A stretch of 64,000 bases of DNA, from assembly GCF_000143415.4 (NCBI RefSeq), contig NW_003314262.1, positions 1,816,317-1,880,316 on the forward strand, read 5' to 3'. Source of the DNA: Selaginella moellendorffii. Taxonomy: Eukaryota > Streptophyta > Lycopodiopsida > Selaginellales > Selaginellaceae. This document shows positions 1 through 10,300 of this stretch, piece by piece. The notes under the pieces are model-generated. The model ran no database searches. It was not told the origin of the DNA and was given only the letters and a program-made list of their open reading frames with translations. Made by a program: the position numbers and the translations under genes. Numbering within the stretch: position 1 is the first letter of the stretch; every line of letters starts with the position of its first letter.

Positions 1-1104
1 AGCAACAGGCTGATCGACATGTACGCAAAGTGTGGGAACATGGCAGACTCGAGGAAAGTCTTCGACAGGATGGCCGCCAAGAGCTCGGTGTCATGGACGA
101 GCTTGATATCCGGCTATGCGGACAACGGCCAGCCGGAGGTGGCTTTGGAGCTGTTTGAGAAGATGGTCGCCGAGAAGAGCTGCGAGCCGGATGCTCGCGC
201 TTTCGTGGCTGCGCTCTCCGCACTCTCAGCTCTGGCATCCACGGAAACTGGAGAAACGATCGATGGCAATGCCGTGAAAGTAGTCTCGCTGGAGAGAGGC
301 CGAGCTCTCCACTCTCGAGCTCGAAGCTCCGGCGTGGAGCTGGAGAACGATGGCTTCGCTGCCAACGCGCTCATCGCCTTCTACTCCAAGTGTGGCAGCA
401 TGATCGAAGCTTGCGAAGCGTTTGAGGCGATCGATCGCCCGGACGTGGCGGCGTGGACGGTCCTCATGCTCGGCTACTCGGACAACGGGCAGCCCGAGAT
501 GGCGCTCGAGACGTTTGCTCGAATGCGGTGCCGTACGCAACCCGATACTTGGGCCATGGTCGCCGTACTGGTGGCGTGTGGCCAGGCAGTGGCCCGGGAG
601 GCCGGGAGGAGCGTCCATGGCGAGATTCACAGGAGAGAGGAGGCTGCGAAGTGCCCGATCTTGGCGAATTCGCTGCTGGATTTCTATGCAAAGTGTGGTG
701 CGATGGATTGCGCGCAGCGGGTGTTTGATTCGATCGCGGATTGGAGGGATGTTGTGGCGTGGAATTGCTTGATCGCGGGCTATGGGCGATTGGGCGATTC
801 CGGGAAGGCGACGGAGGCGTTTGGGAGGATGCGCGAGGAGGGGGTGAGACCGAGCGCGATCACGTTTGTGTCGGTGCTCACGATGTGTAGCCACTGTGGG
901 CTGGTCGAGGAGGGAAGGAAGTGCTTGGAATCCATGGCGCCCAAGTTTGGCGTGCATCCGACCGTCCAGCACTACACGTGTATGGTGGATCTGCTGGCCC
1001 GCGCGGATCGCGTGGAAGATGCCGTCTCGACGGTGGATGCGATGCCTTGCTACCCGGACGAGGTGACGTGGACGGCTGTGATGGGCGCCAAAGCTCGAGT
1101 TTAA
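1..1104 (+). CDS. PLS-type pentatricopeptide repeat protein, 5' end outside window
   Basis: The frame is open from base 1 (residues SNRLID precede the first Met at 19), so the true start lies upstream. About 367 residues are present. Repeated PPR signatures are visible: LIDMYAKCGNMADSRKVFD, then VSWTSLISGYADNGQPEVAL, ALIAFYSKCGSMIEACEAF, LLDFYAKCGAMDCAQRVFD, WNCLIAGYGRLGDSGKATEA and FVSVLTMCSHCGLVEEG. The alternation of P, L and S motifs is that of the plant PLS subfamily, whose members act as sequence-specific RNA-binding factors in mitochondria or chloroplasts (editing, splicing, stability). The protein stops at WTAVMGAKARV, just where the E-motif series normally begins, so E/E+/DYW domains are absent. 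This is either a natural short form or a 3' truncation. Family call is secure; organelle and RNA target cannot be read from the sequence. Confidence 0.93.
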   Translation, partial: SNRLIDMYAKCGNMADSRKVFDRMAAKSSVSWTSLISGYADNGQPEVALELFEKMVAEKSCEPDARAFVAALSALSALASTETGETIDGNAVKVVSLERGRALHSRARSSGVELENDGFAANALIAFYSKCGSMIEACEAFEAIDRPDVAAWTVLMLGYSDNGQPEMALETFARMRCRTQPDTWAMVAVLVACGQAVAREAGRSVHGEIHRREEAAKCPILANSLLDFYAKCGAMDCAQRVFDSIADWRDVVAWNCLIAGYGRLGDSGKATEAFGRMREEGVRPSAITFVSVLTMCSHCGLVEEGRKCLESMAPKFGVHPTVQHYTCMVDLLARADRVEDAVSTVDAMPCYPDEVTWTAVMGAKARV

Positions 1105-1142
1105 AAATCTCCAATTTTAGGGCCACCAACTTCAAAAGCTGC

Positions 1143-1835
1143 ATGGAATCAGGTACGTCTTTTCTGGGCGCAAGCTTTTCATAGCGCTTGGTTTTAGGTT
1201 TGACTTCGGCCATGGAATTCTTTGGAACACAGTTTGCTCGCTTCGTGGAATCCCAGCTCGAGAGCTTCAAGGAAGATTTGGTGTGGGAAAGCGTGAAGCA
1301 TCTCGATGATTTCATGACGGGCAAGCTGCAAAGACACCAAAGGGAGATCCTACGAAGCCTCAGGCCTCTAGAGGATAAAATGACGGCCATGGAGGAATCA
1401 CTAATGGCAAAAGACTTGAACCTGGAGGGAAGGTTGGCGGCCATAGAGCAATCCCTACGCACAGAGAAGGACCAGATCAAGTATAGCTTGAGTGATGCCA
1501 AAATGAACTTGGTAGACGCCATAGCAGATACTAAAATGGAGATTGACGAAGCATTGGATGATATGGCCCAAAGGATGGCCAAGCTCGAGAGGGCATTAAC
1601 ATTGAAGTCATTGGAGAAATGGTTGGCGGATAAAGATAACTTGGGCGCTACTGTTGCAAGGCTCAGGATTGATATCACAAATGCTATAGCACAGCTCAAG
1701 GAGAAGATGGAAGAGCGAGACACTGAAATTCTTTCACTGGTGGCAAGTGTGAAGATCTCGGACGAGGAACTCATAGCAAAGTTTCATATTGGTCTCTCCA
1801 ATGTTCTTGCTCTAAAGGCACTGATCTGCGCTTGA
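1143..1835 (+). CDS. Small coiled-coil protein, two exons, unknown function
   Basis: Exons 1143..1152 and 1198..1835 are joined across a 45-bp intron with a strong GTACGT donor and TTTTAG acceptor. This gives 215 residues starting MESGLTSAMEFFGTQF. An unspliced alternative would start at the Met at 1212 in a good context (gccATGg). From about residue 60 onward the sequence is almost entirely heptad-like charged helix (for example LEDKMTAMEESLMAKDLNLE and KMEIDEALDDMAQRMAKLER), predicting a long coiled coil. No signal peptide or membrane segment is seen and I do not recognise the family. The start lies only 38 bp after the PPR stop, unusually close for separate plant genes. The long open frame, splice sites and amino-acid composition support a real gene. 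Confidence 0.7.
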
Positions 1836-2188
1836 GTATTGGATATTAATATTCATTTGAATGTTTATATAATTTTTTCCTAAATCTTAATATATAAATA
1901 AACAATTAAAATATTGAAATTTGTGGTAATATACCAAGAATATATTTGAATATTCTACCATCTATATTCATTTGTATTTATTATTTATAAGCATTCTATG
2001 GTTGATATTAATAATATTAATCTTGTGTTTATAAATTATAAACTTCCATTTGATTAATTAGATTAATAAGATTAATAAGATTAATAAATAAGAATAACAT
2101 TACTATTAAAAAACCCAAATTATTGCTCTCAAATGAAAATTAATATTTTGAAGAAAAAATTTAAATACTTGAAATTAGGGTTCTAGCC
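1836..2188. other. AT-rich intergenic DNA
   Basis: This stretch is strongly AT-rich, with short runs such as gattaataagattaataag repeated near 2058-2090. No coding frame or RNA gene is apparent. It must hold the 3' end of the coiled-coil gene and the promoter of the ASNSD1-like gene, whose ATG is at 2189. Confidence 0.6.
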
Positions 2189-4630
2189 ATGTGTGGCATT
2201 GGACTGATTGTCACTGGAGTGGAATTTAGCTGGGGGATCTCGGCTTCTCGATCAAAGGTATCTAAGCGCTGACTGTGATGGTATCTTGATGTTTTTCTCT
2301 CAGGAGACGCCTTGTCTGGAGGATTTACTCGCCGCATTGCGAAGGCGAGGGCCCGATAGTTTTGGCGTGAGAACTGTCCGGCTTGGCACAGGAAAGATCG
2401 AGCAGCTGGAGAGGGATTTACAGATTTCTAGCGAGTTTTGGGAAGCTGGGGACTGTGGTGATGATTGGCAGCATCAAACTGGCTCCAAAATCCAGGACGA
2501 AAGAGTCGATGAGCAGGATGGAAAGATCTACGTTCCACAGGAAGCTTTTGCTACCTTGGAATTTGCTGGCACCACTTTGCAACTTAGGGGATCTCATCGA
2601 GTTTGTCAGCCTCTACGGGACAGCGATGGAAACATCCTCGTCTACAATGGTGAGTTCTCATGTGTTTCTCTTTCCTTTGAGAGAAAATCTTACATCTCTT
2701 TCGTGAAATCTTGTAGGTGAAGTGTTTGGAGGCTTGGAAGTTCTTCCAAGTCAAAACGACACCGAAGTTTTGCTGGAGAGGCTTGGAAGATGCGATTCGA
2801 GCTTTGGAGTTTGTCAAGCGTTGTCTCAAGTAAGAGGTCCCTGGGCCGTAATCTACTTCCAGGTACGTAGTTAGCCTTCAAAGTTGAATCTGGAAACGTT
2901 GTTTTTATCTTGGATGTGATCATAGGCCTCCACTCGGACAATATGGTTTGGACGTGATGTCTTTGGAAGGAGAAGTCTTCTCGTGCATTGGCCTTCGGTG
3001 GACGATCCACGGTTTCTTCTATCCTCCGTAGCTCCCTGTGACAACGAGAAGCTGTTCTACGATCCTTTTGCTTTCTGGAAGGAACTTCCCTGTGGGATTC
3101 ACAGTCTACAACTTAGCAATGGCGAAGTTCTCACTTGCAAGGGAGAGATACGAACTCACAGATGGGAGGATCCACTTCTAAACAAGCTGATGCTTTGGGA
3201 CCGAGCTCACTCATCACCATCTTCTTTTTCTTCTTCGGCAGCTGTCGAACTCGCTCTGACTGTATTGAAGGAATCTGTGGAGAGGCGTCTCGTTAACAGC
3301 AGAATGAACTTAAAAGAGGTATAGTTCTTCTCTTGGTTTTTCTTTCCGGAGCTTGGTTCTTACTCCGATTCATGTTAAAGAGCAGGCCAGAAGATGTGGA
3401 GACTCCTGTGGCAGTCCTCTTTTCCGGAGGGATCGATTCGATGATTTTGGCTGCGCTTACTGATCAGTGCCTGGATCCTGCTTGTATGTTGTTTTTATCT
3501 TCACAATTATGGAAAGGCTCACTTTTTTTCCTTACAGATACCATTGACCTTCTAAATGTTAGCTTTGATGGTCCATCGGCACCGGATAGAGTTTCTGCGA
3601 TCGCTGGCATTGACGAACTTCGAAGGATTTCGCCCTCACGCAAGTAAGTTTCTTCTTTGGATTTCTAGTAATCACGGCATTGCGTTGCAGGTGGAGACTT
3701 GTTCAAGTCGATGAAGACATAGGCACAAACGAGAGTACAATTTTTTCTCTGATATGTCCTTCAGAAACGTACATGGTACGTAAAAAGAGACCTCCAGTTT
3801 CGATTTTTCTTTTCGCTCTTGGACGACTTCTTTAACTTGGCAGGATCTAAACATCGGAACAGCTCTTTGGTCTGCTGCCAGAGGAGAAGGAGCCGTGGAA
3901 GATCACAACAAAGTCCGCATTTCTTACAAGTCAGCAGCGAAAGTCGTGCTTGTTGGAGCAGGAGCGGACGAGCAATGTGGTGGCTACTTGCGGTACCGCA
4001 CGAAATTCAAGCTTGGAGGGTGAGTGATTGTCTCGTTTTCCATCCATAGCTGAAAGTTTTCTTCTTTGTCTTGCAAGATGGGAAGCGCTGGCAGCGGAGA
4101 TGAGGCTGGACATGCAGAGGCTGTGGAAACGAAACCTGGGACGAGACGATCGCTGCATTGGAGATCATGGAAAGGAGGTTCGCTAGCTTTTCAAAAGCTC
4201 AAAGAGATAATCTAGTCATTCTTACAGGCTCGGTTCCCATTTCTAGACGAGGATGTGATCCAAACGTTCCTAGACATCCCTCTGGAAGAAGTTGTGGATC
4301 TCAGACAAGATCTCGGCATCGGCGACAAGAAAATCCTGAGACAGGTTCGGAGGAAAAACGTAATTTTTCCAGCCTCACTTGTTGCTTTTCCCAGGTTGCG
4401 AGGTCACTAGGACTTTCTCAAAGCGCCAGTCTTGCAAAGCGTGCAATACAGGTTTAGAATCCACTTCTCGTTTTTTTTCTTTCTCTCTGGAGATTTGCTC
4501 AAGCTTTCATTCAACTTCCATGCAGTTTGGCAGTGGCATTGCCAAAAAGTCCAACAGGCGCGACTTTGGGAGCAACCGAGCCGCAAACAAAGCCTCGGCT
4601 GGAAGCGTGAAGCTCGCGAATCTGGAATGA
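2189..4630 (+). CDS. ASNSD1: Asparagine synthetase domain-containing protein 1-like (12 exons)
   Basis: Twelve exons can be placed with GT..AG borders and continuous phase: 2189-2257, 2304-2649, 2717-2862, 2926-3318, 3381-3483, 3538-3643, 3691-3775, 3844-4019, 4078-4177, 4228-4344, 4395-4451, 4526-4630. The total is 1,803 nt, 600 residues. The protein begins MCGIGLIV, so the N-terminal Cys nucleophile of class II glutamine amidotransferases is kept. LRRRGPDSFG, LQLRGSHRVCQPL and ILVYNGE follow the usual amidotransferase order. The C-terminal half has the ATP-pyrophosphatase P-loop VLFSGGIDSMILAAL, then YTIDLLNVSFDG, LVGAGADEQCGGY and the RNLGRDDR..IGDHGKE..RFPFLDE stretch typical of ASNSD1 rather than classical asparagine synthetase. 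Biochemical activity of this subfamily is not well established. The acceptor at 3380 is a weak AAAG; it was chosen because it keeps the frame. Confidence 0.92.
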
Positions 4631-4816
4631 TATGTTCATCCATGACAAGTTTGCGAGTTCACGGAGTAAGAAAATATGGCCAAGGATAAAATGGAAGTTC
4701 GATTGATCCGGAAGAACTTCAAGAGAAAGTGTTCATGATAAAAAGATTAAGAGCTAAACTAAGCAAGGTTAACCAAAACCCACATCCACGTGTCAATACA
4801 CGTGTACTCCTGACCT

Positions 4817-4827
4817 ATCCCACATGC
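4817..4827 (+). promoter_or_regulatory. Upstream sequence element (USE) of U1 snRNA gene
   Basis: The sequence ATCCCACATGC matches nine of eleven positions of the plant snRNA USE consensus RTCCCACATCG. Its last base lies 30 bp before the TATA box. That wider spacing is characteristic of RNA polymerase II snRNA genes (U1, U2, U4, U5) rather than the closer spacing of pol III U6 genes. Confidence 0.85.
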
Positions 4828-4857
4828 CGTGGTATGGAATGAAGCCACCAAAAGTGG

Positions 4858-4865
4858 TATATAAA
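4858..4865 (+). promoter_or_regulatory. TATA box of U1 snRNA gene
   Basis: TATATAAA begins exactly 30 bp before the predicted U1 5' end at 4888, the usual position in plant snRNA promoters. Confidence 0.85.
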
Positions 4866-4887
4866 CTAGGGTTAGAGGAGGTGAAAC

Positions 4888-5047
4888 ATACTTACCTGGA
4901 CGGGGTCTATTGGTGATCATTAAGGCCAATGGCCTAGGTTTGGCTTTCCCATTGCACTTTGGCTTGGCCGACCTACCATCTTCCCAAAGTGGAGGAATGG
5001 ACGTCATAATTTGTGGAAGTTGAGGGCTCGCGTACGCGCGGCCCTCT
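4888..5047 (+). ncRNA. U1: U1 spliceosomal snRNA
   Basis: The 5' end ATACTTACCTGG is the invariant U1 sequence that pairs with 5' splice sites. Stem-loop I carries the U1-70K loop (GATCATTAAGG at 4915-4925). Stem-loop II carries the ATTGCAC loop bound by U1A (near 4949). An AATTTGTGG-type Sm site lies at 5010-5018. A GC-rich terminal hairpin, gagggc/gccctc, closes the RNA at about 5023-5046. Length is about 160 nt, normal for plants. USE and TATA elements sit upstream at the expected spacing. The 3' boundary is estimated from the terminal stem. The RNA is the core of the U1 snRNP that recognises introns. Confidence 0.97.
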
Positions 5048-5265
5048 CCAAATATAGAAACCCTAAGTTGGATCTCTAAATATAGAGAAGGTTTAGTATT
5101 GACTTTAATTAAGCGATAAAACCTAAGCCCTAATGAAAAAGTTAAAAAATTAGGGTTCTTGCATTTGACTTTAACTTGAGCAGTAAAATGATTCTATTCG
5201 AGAAAATAGGGTTCTCTCTCTCCAGGGACAAGGAAAGGGTTTTTGAGCTCCAAGGCCGCATTTTG

Positions 5266-5289
5266 ATGGAGCGGTCATGGAAGGTATGA
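5266..5289 (+). promoter_or_regulatory. Short uORF overlapping the SAM-gene start
   Basis: An ATG at 5266 opens a seven-codon frame ending TGA at 5287-5289. It overlaps the main ATG at 5277 in another frame. If the transcript starts upstream of 5266, scanning ribosomes would meet it first, and it could lower initiation at the main start. The transcription start is not known. Confidence 0.4.
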
Positions 5290-6527
5290 TCATGGAACAG
5301 CAGCCGCAGCAGCAGGAGGAGAATGGATTGGATTCTTCTTTCTCGGCTCCTAGGAATTCCAAGAGGCAGCGAAGGCCGAGTGTGCGCTTGGGCGAGATTG
5401 GCGACGTTCCCCTAGCGCTGTTTCTCGAGAATCGGCCTTCTTTCAAGAGGAGGAAGAAGCGCGCGGCGGCGGCGGCCCAGGTTTGTCCCTCTTTGCTGCC
5501 GGATGTGGTGGAAGAGGAGGTGGAGGATGATCCAACCGCGGTGGACATGACGGGTTTCCATCTCCAGGAGGCGCTGGAGTCGCCGCCATCGAAAACCAAG
5601 GCTTTGGAGCTCGTCCACGATGCTGAGGAGAGGAAGAGCGGTGAGAATGGGAACGAGGCGGAGATGATCGAGCAGGCGGCCGAGGTGGAGGAGCACGATC
5701 AAGCCGCCGAGAATGGCGAGGACGAGGAAGAGAAAGGTGGCGGCGGCGAGGAGAGGAAGAGAGGCGAGGAGAAGAAGAAGAAGAAGAAGAGGCGGCGGCT
5801 AGGGAATGGTGGTAGCGGTGGGAAGAAAGGGAGGAAGAAATCCTCCTCTTCTTCGTCTTTCACTGTCAAGAACTGGGGAGCCAGGAAAGTTGTGGCGGCT
5901 GGTGAGGAGGATGGCTCGAAGAGCTCGTCGCTGGCTAAAGAGAACGAGGAGATGGCCGCCGAGGTGGAGGCTCGAGAGAGCAAGGAAGGAGAGATGGAGG
6001 AAGCGAGGGAGGAAGCAGTAGAAGAAGAGGAAGAGCTTCCGCAGGACGAAGAAGAGCTCGAGGTGGAAGAGAAGAATGCCTCTCAAGGTCTGTTTGATCA
6101 GGCAAACGAAAGCGATGCTTTGGTAGAAGCCATCGATCCGGAGGAGCGATTGCTGGAAGAAGGTGATGGTGGCGATGGTGAGAACTTCCCAGCCAGCGGA
6201 GTGCGGGAAGAGAACCAATCTCGCCAAGTAAACCGAGAAGAAGAACGCGAAGAAGAAGTTCCAGAGACTAGGACGCAGCAAACCACGAGTAAAAGTGGCG
6301 AGCTCAACCAGGAAGAGAGCTTCGTTTTGCCGGAGCTCGTAAGGAAGTGGCTCGAGGAACGAAGGCTGGCCAAGTATATGGACGTGTTTGAGCTCCATGA
6401 AGTGGACGAGGAGGCTCTTCCACTGCTCACCATGGAGGACTTGCGAGAGATGGGAATCCACGCCGTGGGCTCTCGCCGGAGGATGTTCCACGCAATCTTG
6501 AGTCTCTCATCTCGCAGCTCGGATTGA
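5277..6527 (+). CDS. Acidic SAM-domain protein
   Basis: Single-exon gene of 416 residues. The N-terminus contains a Lys/Arg-rich, nuclear-localisation-like cluster (FKRRKKR, residues about 56-62). A second basic stretch (KKKKKKRRR) lies near residue 167. The middle is extremely Glu-rich and probably disordered. The C-terminal ~65 residues form a sterile alpha motif: LVRKWLEERRLAKYMDVFEL, then LLTMEDLREMGI and GSRRRMFHAIL. SAM domains mediate protein-protein or RNA interaction. Land plants have a family of small C-terminal SAM proteins with this layout, of unclear function. The ATG lies in gtcATGg. A second in-frame Met follows five residues later. Confidence 0.88.
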   Translation: MEGMIMEQQPQQQEENGLDSSFSAPRNSKRQRRPSVRLGEIGDVPLALFLENRPSFKRRKKRAAAAAQVCPSLLPDVVEEEVEDDPTAVDMTGFHLQEALESPPSKTKALELVHDAEERKSGENGNEAEMIEQAAEVEEHDQAAENGEDEEEKGGGGEERKRGEEKKKKKKRRRLGNGGSGGKKGRKKSSSSSSFTVKNWGARKVVAAGEEDGSKSSSLAKENEEMAAEVEARESKEGEMEEAREEAVEEEEELPQDEEELEVEEKNASQGLFDQANESDALVEAIDPEERLLEEGDGGDGENFPASGVREENQSRQVNREEEREEEVPETRTQQTTSKSGELNQEESFVLPELVRKWLEERRLAKYMDVFELHEVDEEALPLLTMEDLREMGIHAVGSRRRMFHAILSLSSRSSD

Positions 6528-6778
6528 AAAAAAAAAAACGAAAAAGAGGAAGGACGAAAAAAAGGCTCGAAAGCGTCAAAAGAGCGTCGAGCAAACAGCT
6601 TCCTTTGTAACAATTCCCAGGTACATTGTTCGTTGGCTATTCCAGATTAAAAACCACGATATGCGTTTTGTTTCACCGATCATAGAACTTTCGTGTCCCC
6701 TCCAATATGTACACGGTCCTTCCTCCTTGGTTGTCTCTTTAAGTTTCTTCTTCTTCGTCGTCTCGAGAGAGAGCTGCG

Positions 6779-7260
6779 ATGGAGCTGCCAAAGTTTCCAG
6801 CGATCCTGCTGCTGCTCTTCGTCTTGATCACAGGTTTAATAGAAAACCTCTCAAGATCTGATGTTGAACTTGAAAAATCTGCTTTTTTTCCCAGGAGTTG
6901 CCCCATTCCTGCCTCCATTTGAGTGTAAGTCTCTGTGATCTCCTCTCTTGTTCATGGCGCCGTGACTTTGGCCTTTCAGTTGATGGCTCTTGCCCTGACG
7001 AGTGCATGCCCAACACCATCTTGGAGTGCGACCACGGCTACCTCTCCAAGAGCTGCACGAACTGCTGTCGACTCCAGGGGACGTCCTGCGCGCTCATCTT
7101 TCTCAACGGGACAAACGCCTGCCGGAGCTCCAGATTCACGTCCTGTCCCGAGAGCTGCTTGCCAGCTCTGGGATACAAGTGCCGGGATCCACTCTACCTC
7201 TCTCGCTGCGAGAACTGCTACCCGGGGTGCTCCATTTTCTTTCCACCTGGTAGTCCATGA
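6779..7260 (+). CDS. Secreted Cys-rich protein resembling potato type II proteinase inhibitors
   Basis: Three exons, 6779-6833, 6895-6924 and 6980-7260, give 121 residues with consistent phase and GT..AG borders. The N-terminus MELPKFPAILLLLFVLIT is a classic signal peptide. The mature part holds two half-repeats with identical cysteine spacing, C-x3-C-x7-C-x8-C-x2-C, at CPDEC...CTNC and CPESC...CENC. The CTNCC element followed by a Gly-Thr-x-x-Cys stretch is that of the Pin2 (potato inhibitor II) fold, in which permuted repeat units build serine-protease inhibitors. By family analogy this is an apoplastic defence inhibitor. The reactive-site residue cannot be assigned with confidence, and some other Cys-rich secreted family is possible. 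Its stop is 63 bp from that of the convergent dynein gene. Confidence 0.68.
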
Positions 7261-7323
7261 AGAAAACTCAAAAGTTAAGTTGTAACCAAAGCTTTGAAAG
7301 TATCACCTTCTTTGATGTGTTGT

Positions 7324-10300
7324 TTAGTCATCTAGTTGTGAAAGAAGAGCGACTCCTCGCTTCACCCAGTGAGCCTGCGGCATGTTGGACGGGAGCTTCA
7401 CTTCCATGACGAAGTTTGTCGAGTGGCCGGTCGTGGAAAGGATACCCCTTCGATCACTGGTTTTGTACAACGGAGACAAGTAGTGCGGATAGTTGCCGAA
7501 TTTTGAGAGCTCCGTCGGAACCAGCCAGAGGATTGGACATGCCGAGTAGAGAACTTTTGGCTCCGATTCGCCCAGATAATGTGTGTTGTAATCCCATCTA
7601 GCTCCTTCCAAGAACAGACCACGAACGTACACGCCAATCTCTGGCTTTACTGTACAAGCAGCCTGTTTGCAAAGTAACATAGCTTCATTAGTAGATCCAG
7701 CAAAATGAGCTCAGCTTACCGGATCCTCCATAACTTGAAACTCAAAGTCGATCATATCAATGGGAACCTTGGCAGAACGAGCAAAGTTTTGCTTGGCTCC
7801 GGTAAGAAACGACTGTGTGAAGAAGAAACCAGATAGCCAGTAGACGCTGGGAGGTCCATTGACAACCCAGTCGTGGAAGAACGCTACTCGCTCCAGCAAG
7901 TCCGAGACGTAGCTTGCAAGCGGCTTTCTCGACGGATATGACTTGGCAGCCCACATTGCCGGTATCTTACCATCCAAAAGGCTCCTCCCAAGTTGGTCTA
8001 GTTCCGCACTCATGACAATCAATCCTTTCACGGCCTTCTGAAGCTCGAGAAGGCTGGACCGAATTATACTAAGCAGCTTGTTAAATCTTTCAAGCTCCTG
8101 CAATTTGGGAAGTAGAGTGAGCGAGAGAAAGAGAGAATCATATAAGTACCTGGCATAGCACCGTGTTCATGGACTCGAGGTAGACAACGGGGTATTTGTT
8201 CTGGACAGCTTCGATGTCAAAGTTTCCAGGAAGCTTTCCCAGGATATCCGACGATATTCCCAGCATAACATCATCCGGAGACATTGCTGGTGCTCCACCT
8301 TTCTTGGATGACCCGCCTTCTGAGGCTGCTGGTGATACTAAAAGCAGGGAATCAAGAAGCCGGGCCGTTTCGTTCAAGTCCTTGCTTATGGTAGCGTTGT
8401 CGTGAAAACCAAAAACCTCGGGGCGAGGCTGATTCGGAAGTCTCTTAATGAACTCCAAAAAGTTTTCGTAGGTGCCTGCGAAAGGTGAAAGTTTTGATCA
8501 TAAACAGTTGCACCTTTCGCAAAGCTTACCATCAGGAGGAGCACGAAAAAGACCACTTTCAGAGAAAGAATAGTTATCGTCATGAACAGCATCACAATAA
8601 ATTCCTTCCAGTATTGTGATGAGTGTTCTTCGGTCGTGATCATCAGTAACTCGACCACCATAATTACACTCTCCAGTCAAGTAGTTGAGAGCCTTGTAAG
8701 GAATCTGCACAAGTCATGTCAGAATGAATATGTCACTGTTTCACGTTGCAGAGAACGGAAAACTCACCCTGTCGGGATACTCTTCGATGAACATCTTCAA
8801 CTGTCGTACGCTAATTCGCAAATCTGATTCGTTGTACTCGTATGGGATGTTCCAACCCAAGGGTCCAAACTTTCTCCGTTCCTAACATCATAGAACATCT
8901 AAAGTTCAAGAGCGAATATATCATCACGATAAATGCACACCTGAACAAAAGCATGGAAGAAACAAAGTCCATAGAGCATTCTTCGCCACTCGGGACCTTT
9001 CGAACAATTGCTGAAGAAGTCAATATCTGATATCGGATACATGAAGTAGCTGCCGGTCAAGTTGGCTTTGAGACCATTCGGAGGCTCGTTGGTCATCTTC
9101 ACCGCATTCTGAAGGATTGCTACTGGAAACGCGTCCGAAGGATAGCTTGTCAGCCAGAGCCTGAAATCTTTGTGTGTTTTCTCTTTTGTAAGCTCGTTCT
9201 CCCAGTACTTCTCCAGCGTGGCCATCCAGGAAACAGCCAGATGACAGTTCTGGAGCGCCACCCAAGAGCCTTCCTTTGCTGCGACGTTGAGAATGGCAAT
9301 AGCTACTGGGCCCTGTCCCTGTCCAAGCGAGACTGTCTCTAACTTAGCCTCTTTATCCGCTGCAAGCTTGAGAAGCATCGACATTGGATCTGAGCCGGGC
9401 GATAAAACAAAGACGAGTGGCGTCGTAGCTGAAGCGTCTTTGTAGCAGCTTTCAAGGTTGAGAGGCAGTGGTTCGATAAACTTTGATCCCAAAGATTCAG
9501 CGACATAATTCGCCGTAGCTAACACAAGCTGGAAGGAAGCCGGGACGAATGCAATGAAGTAAAAAGCAGCAAGTTTATCAAATATACCTTGTCAGGCCGA
9601 ATGCACCGCAACACTACCATCTTTTGGAATGAGTCGAGCTCAATATTCCAGGGCAAAGGAAGTGGTTCCATCTGATATATATTAAAAAAAACAATAAGCT
9701 GTTTGTCCAACCAGCAAGACAACGTACATGTGGTTCAGGACTATCAAAAATGACGCGCCACTTGTCTGCTTGCTGAATGATGTCTGCATCCAAACCGCTA
9801 AAGGCTTCTTTCTGTAATATGAATGACTCTCAAAGATTTAAGGATAGTCTTCAGCAAAAAAGAAAAATGTACCTGTGAAAGCCGATAAAGTTCGCCCCAC
9901 GCCTTGTCGCTAAGCCATGCAGTGGCTTCACCCGCAGGCTTAGCTGGCTGTTTATCAAGAGCAATGCCTCCCGTCATGAAAAACCTTAGCTGAAAGTGAG
10001 AACGAAGCATTGTTAGCCGTTATCAAAACAAAATTAAATAGAGTTACCTCGTCAAGACTCAGCTTTCCTTCAGCAGAGAAAAGCTTCACTGTCATTAAAA
10101 AGACGAACAGAAGTTTGTCCTTCTCAAACAAAGAACGGCAAACATTGCAGTAGAGGGTGTACAGAAAGTGATCGTTTAAAATCCTGAGCCGTGCTCCGAG
10201 ATCGGGAGATTTCTCACTGTTCATAATGGAAAACTCGAACAAATCTATGAACCATGGTAGCGAATATTGGTACATCGGCTCAATATTGGCCATGTCTGTA

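Noticed and set aside
226-972. 248-codon minus-strand frame
   Set aside because: Antisense to the PPR gene, whose repeat motifs are unmistakable; the frame stays open because of GC-rich codon use.
5799-6491. 230-codon minus-strand frame rich in Leu/Phe
   Set aside because: Antisense to the Glu-rich SAM-domain gene; GAG/GAA codons read backwards give Leu/Phe without stops.
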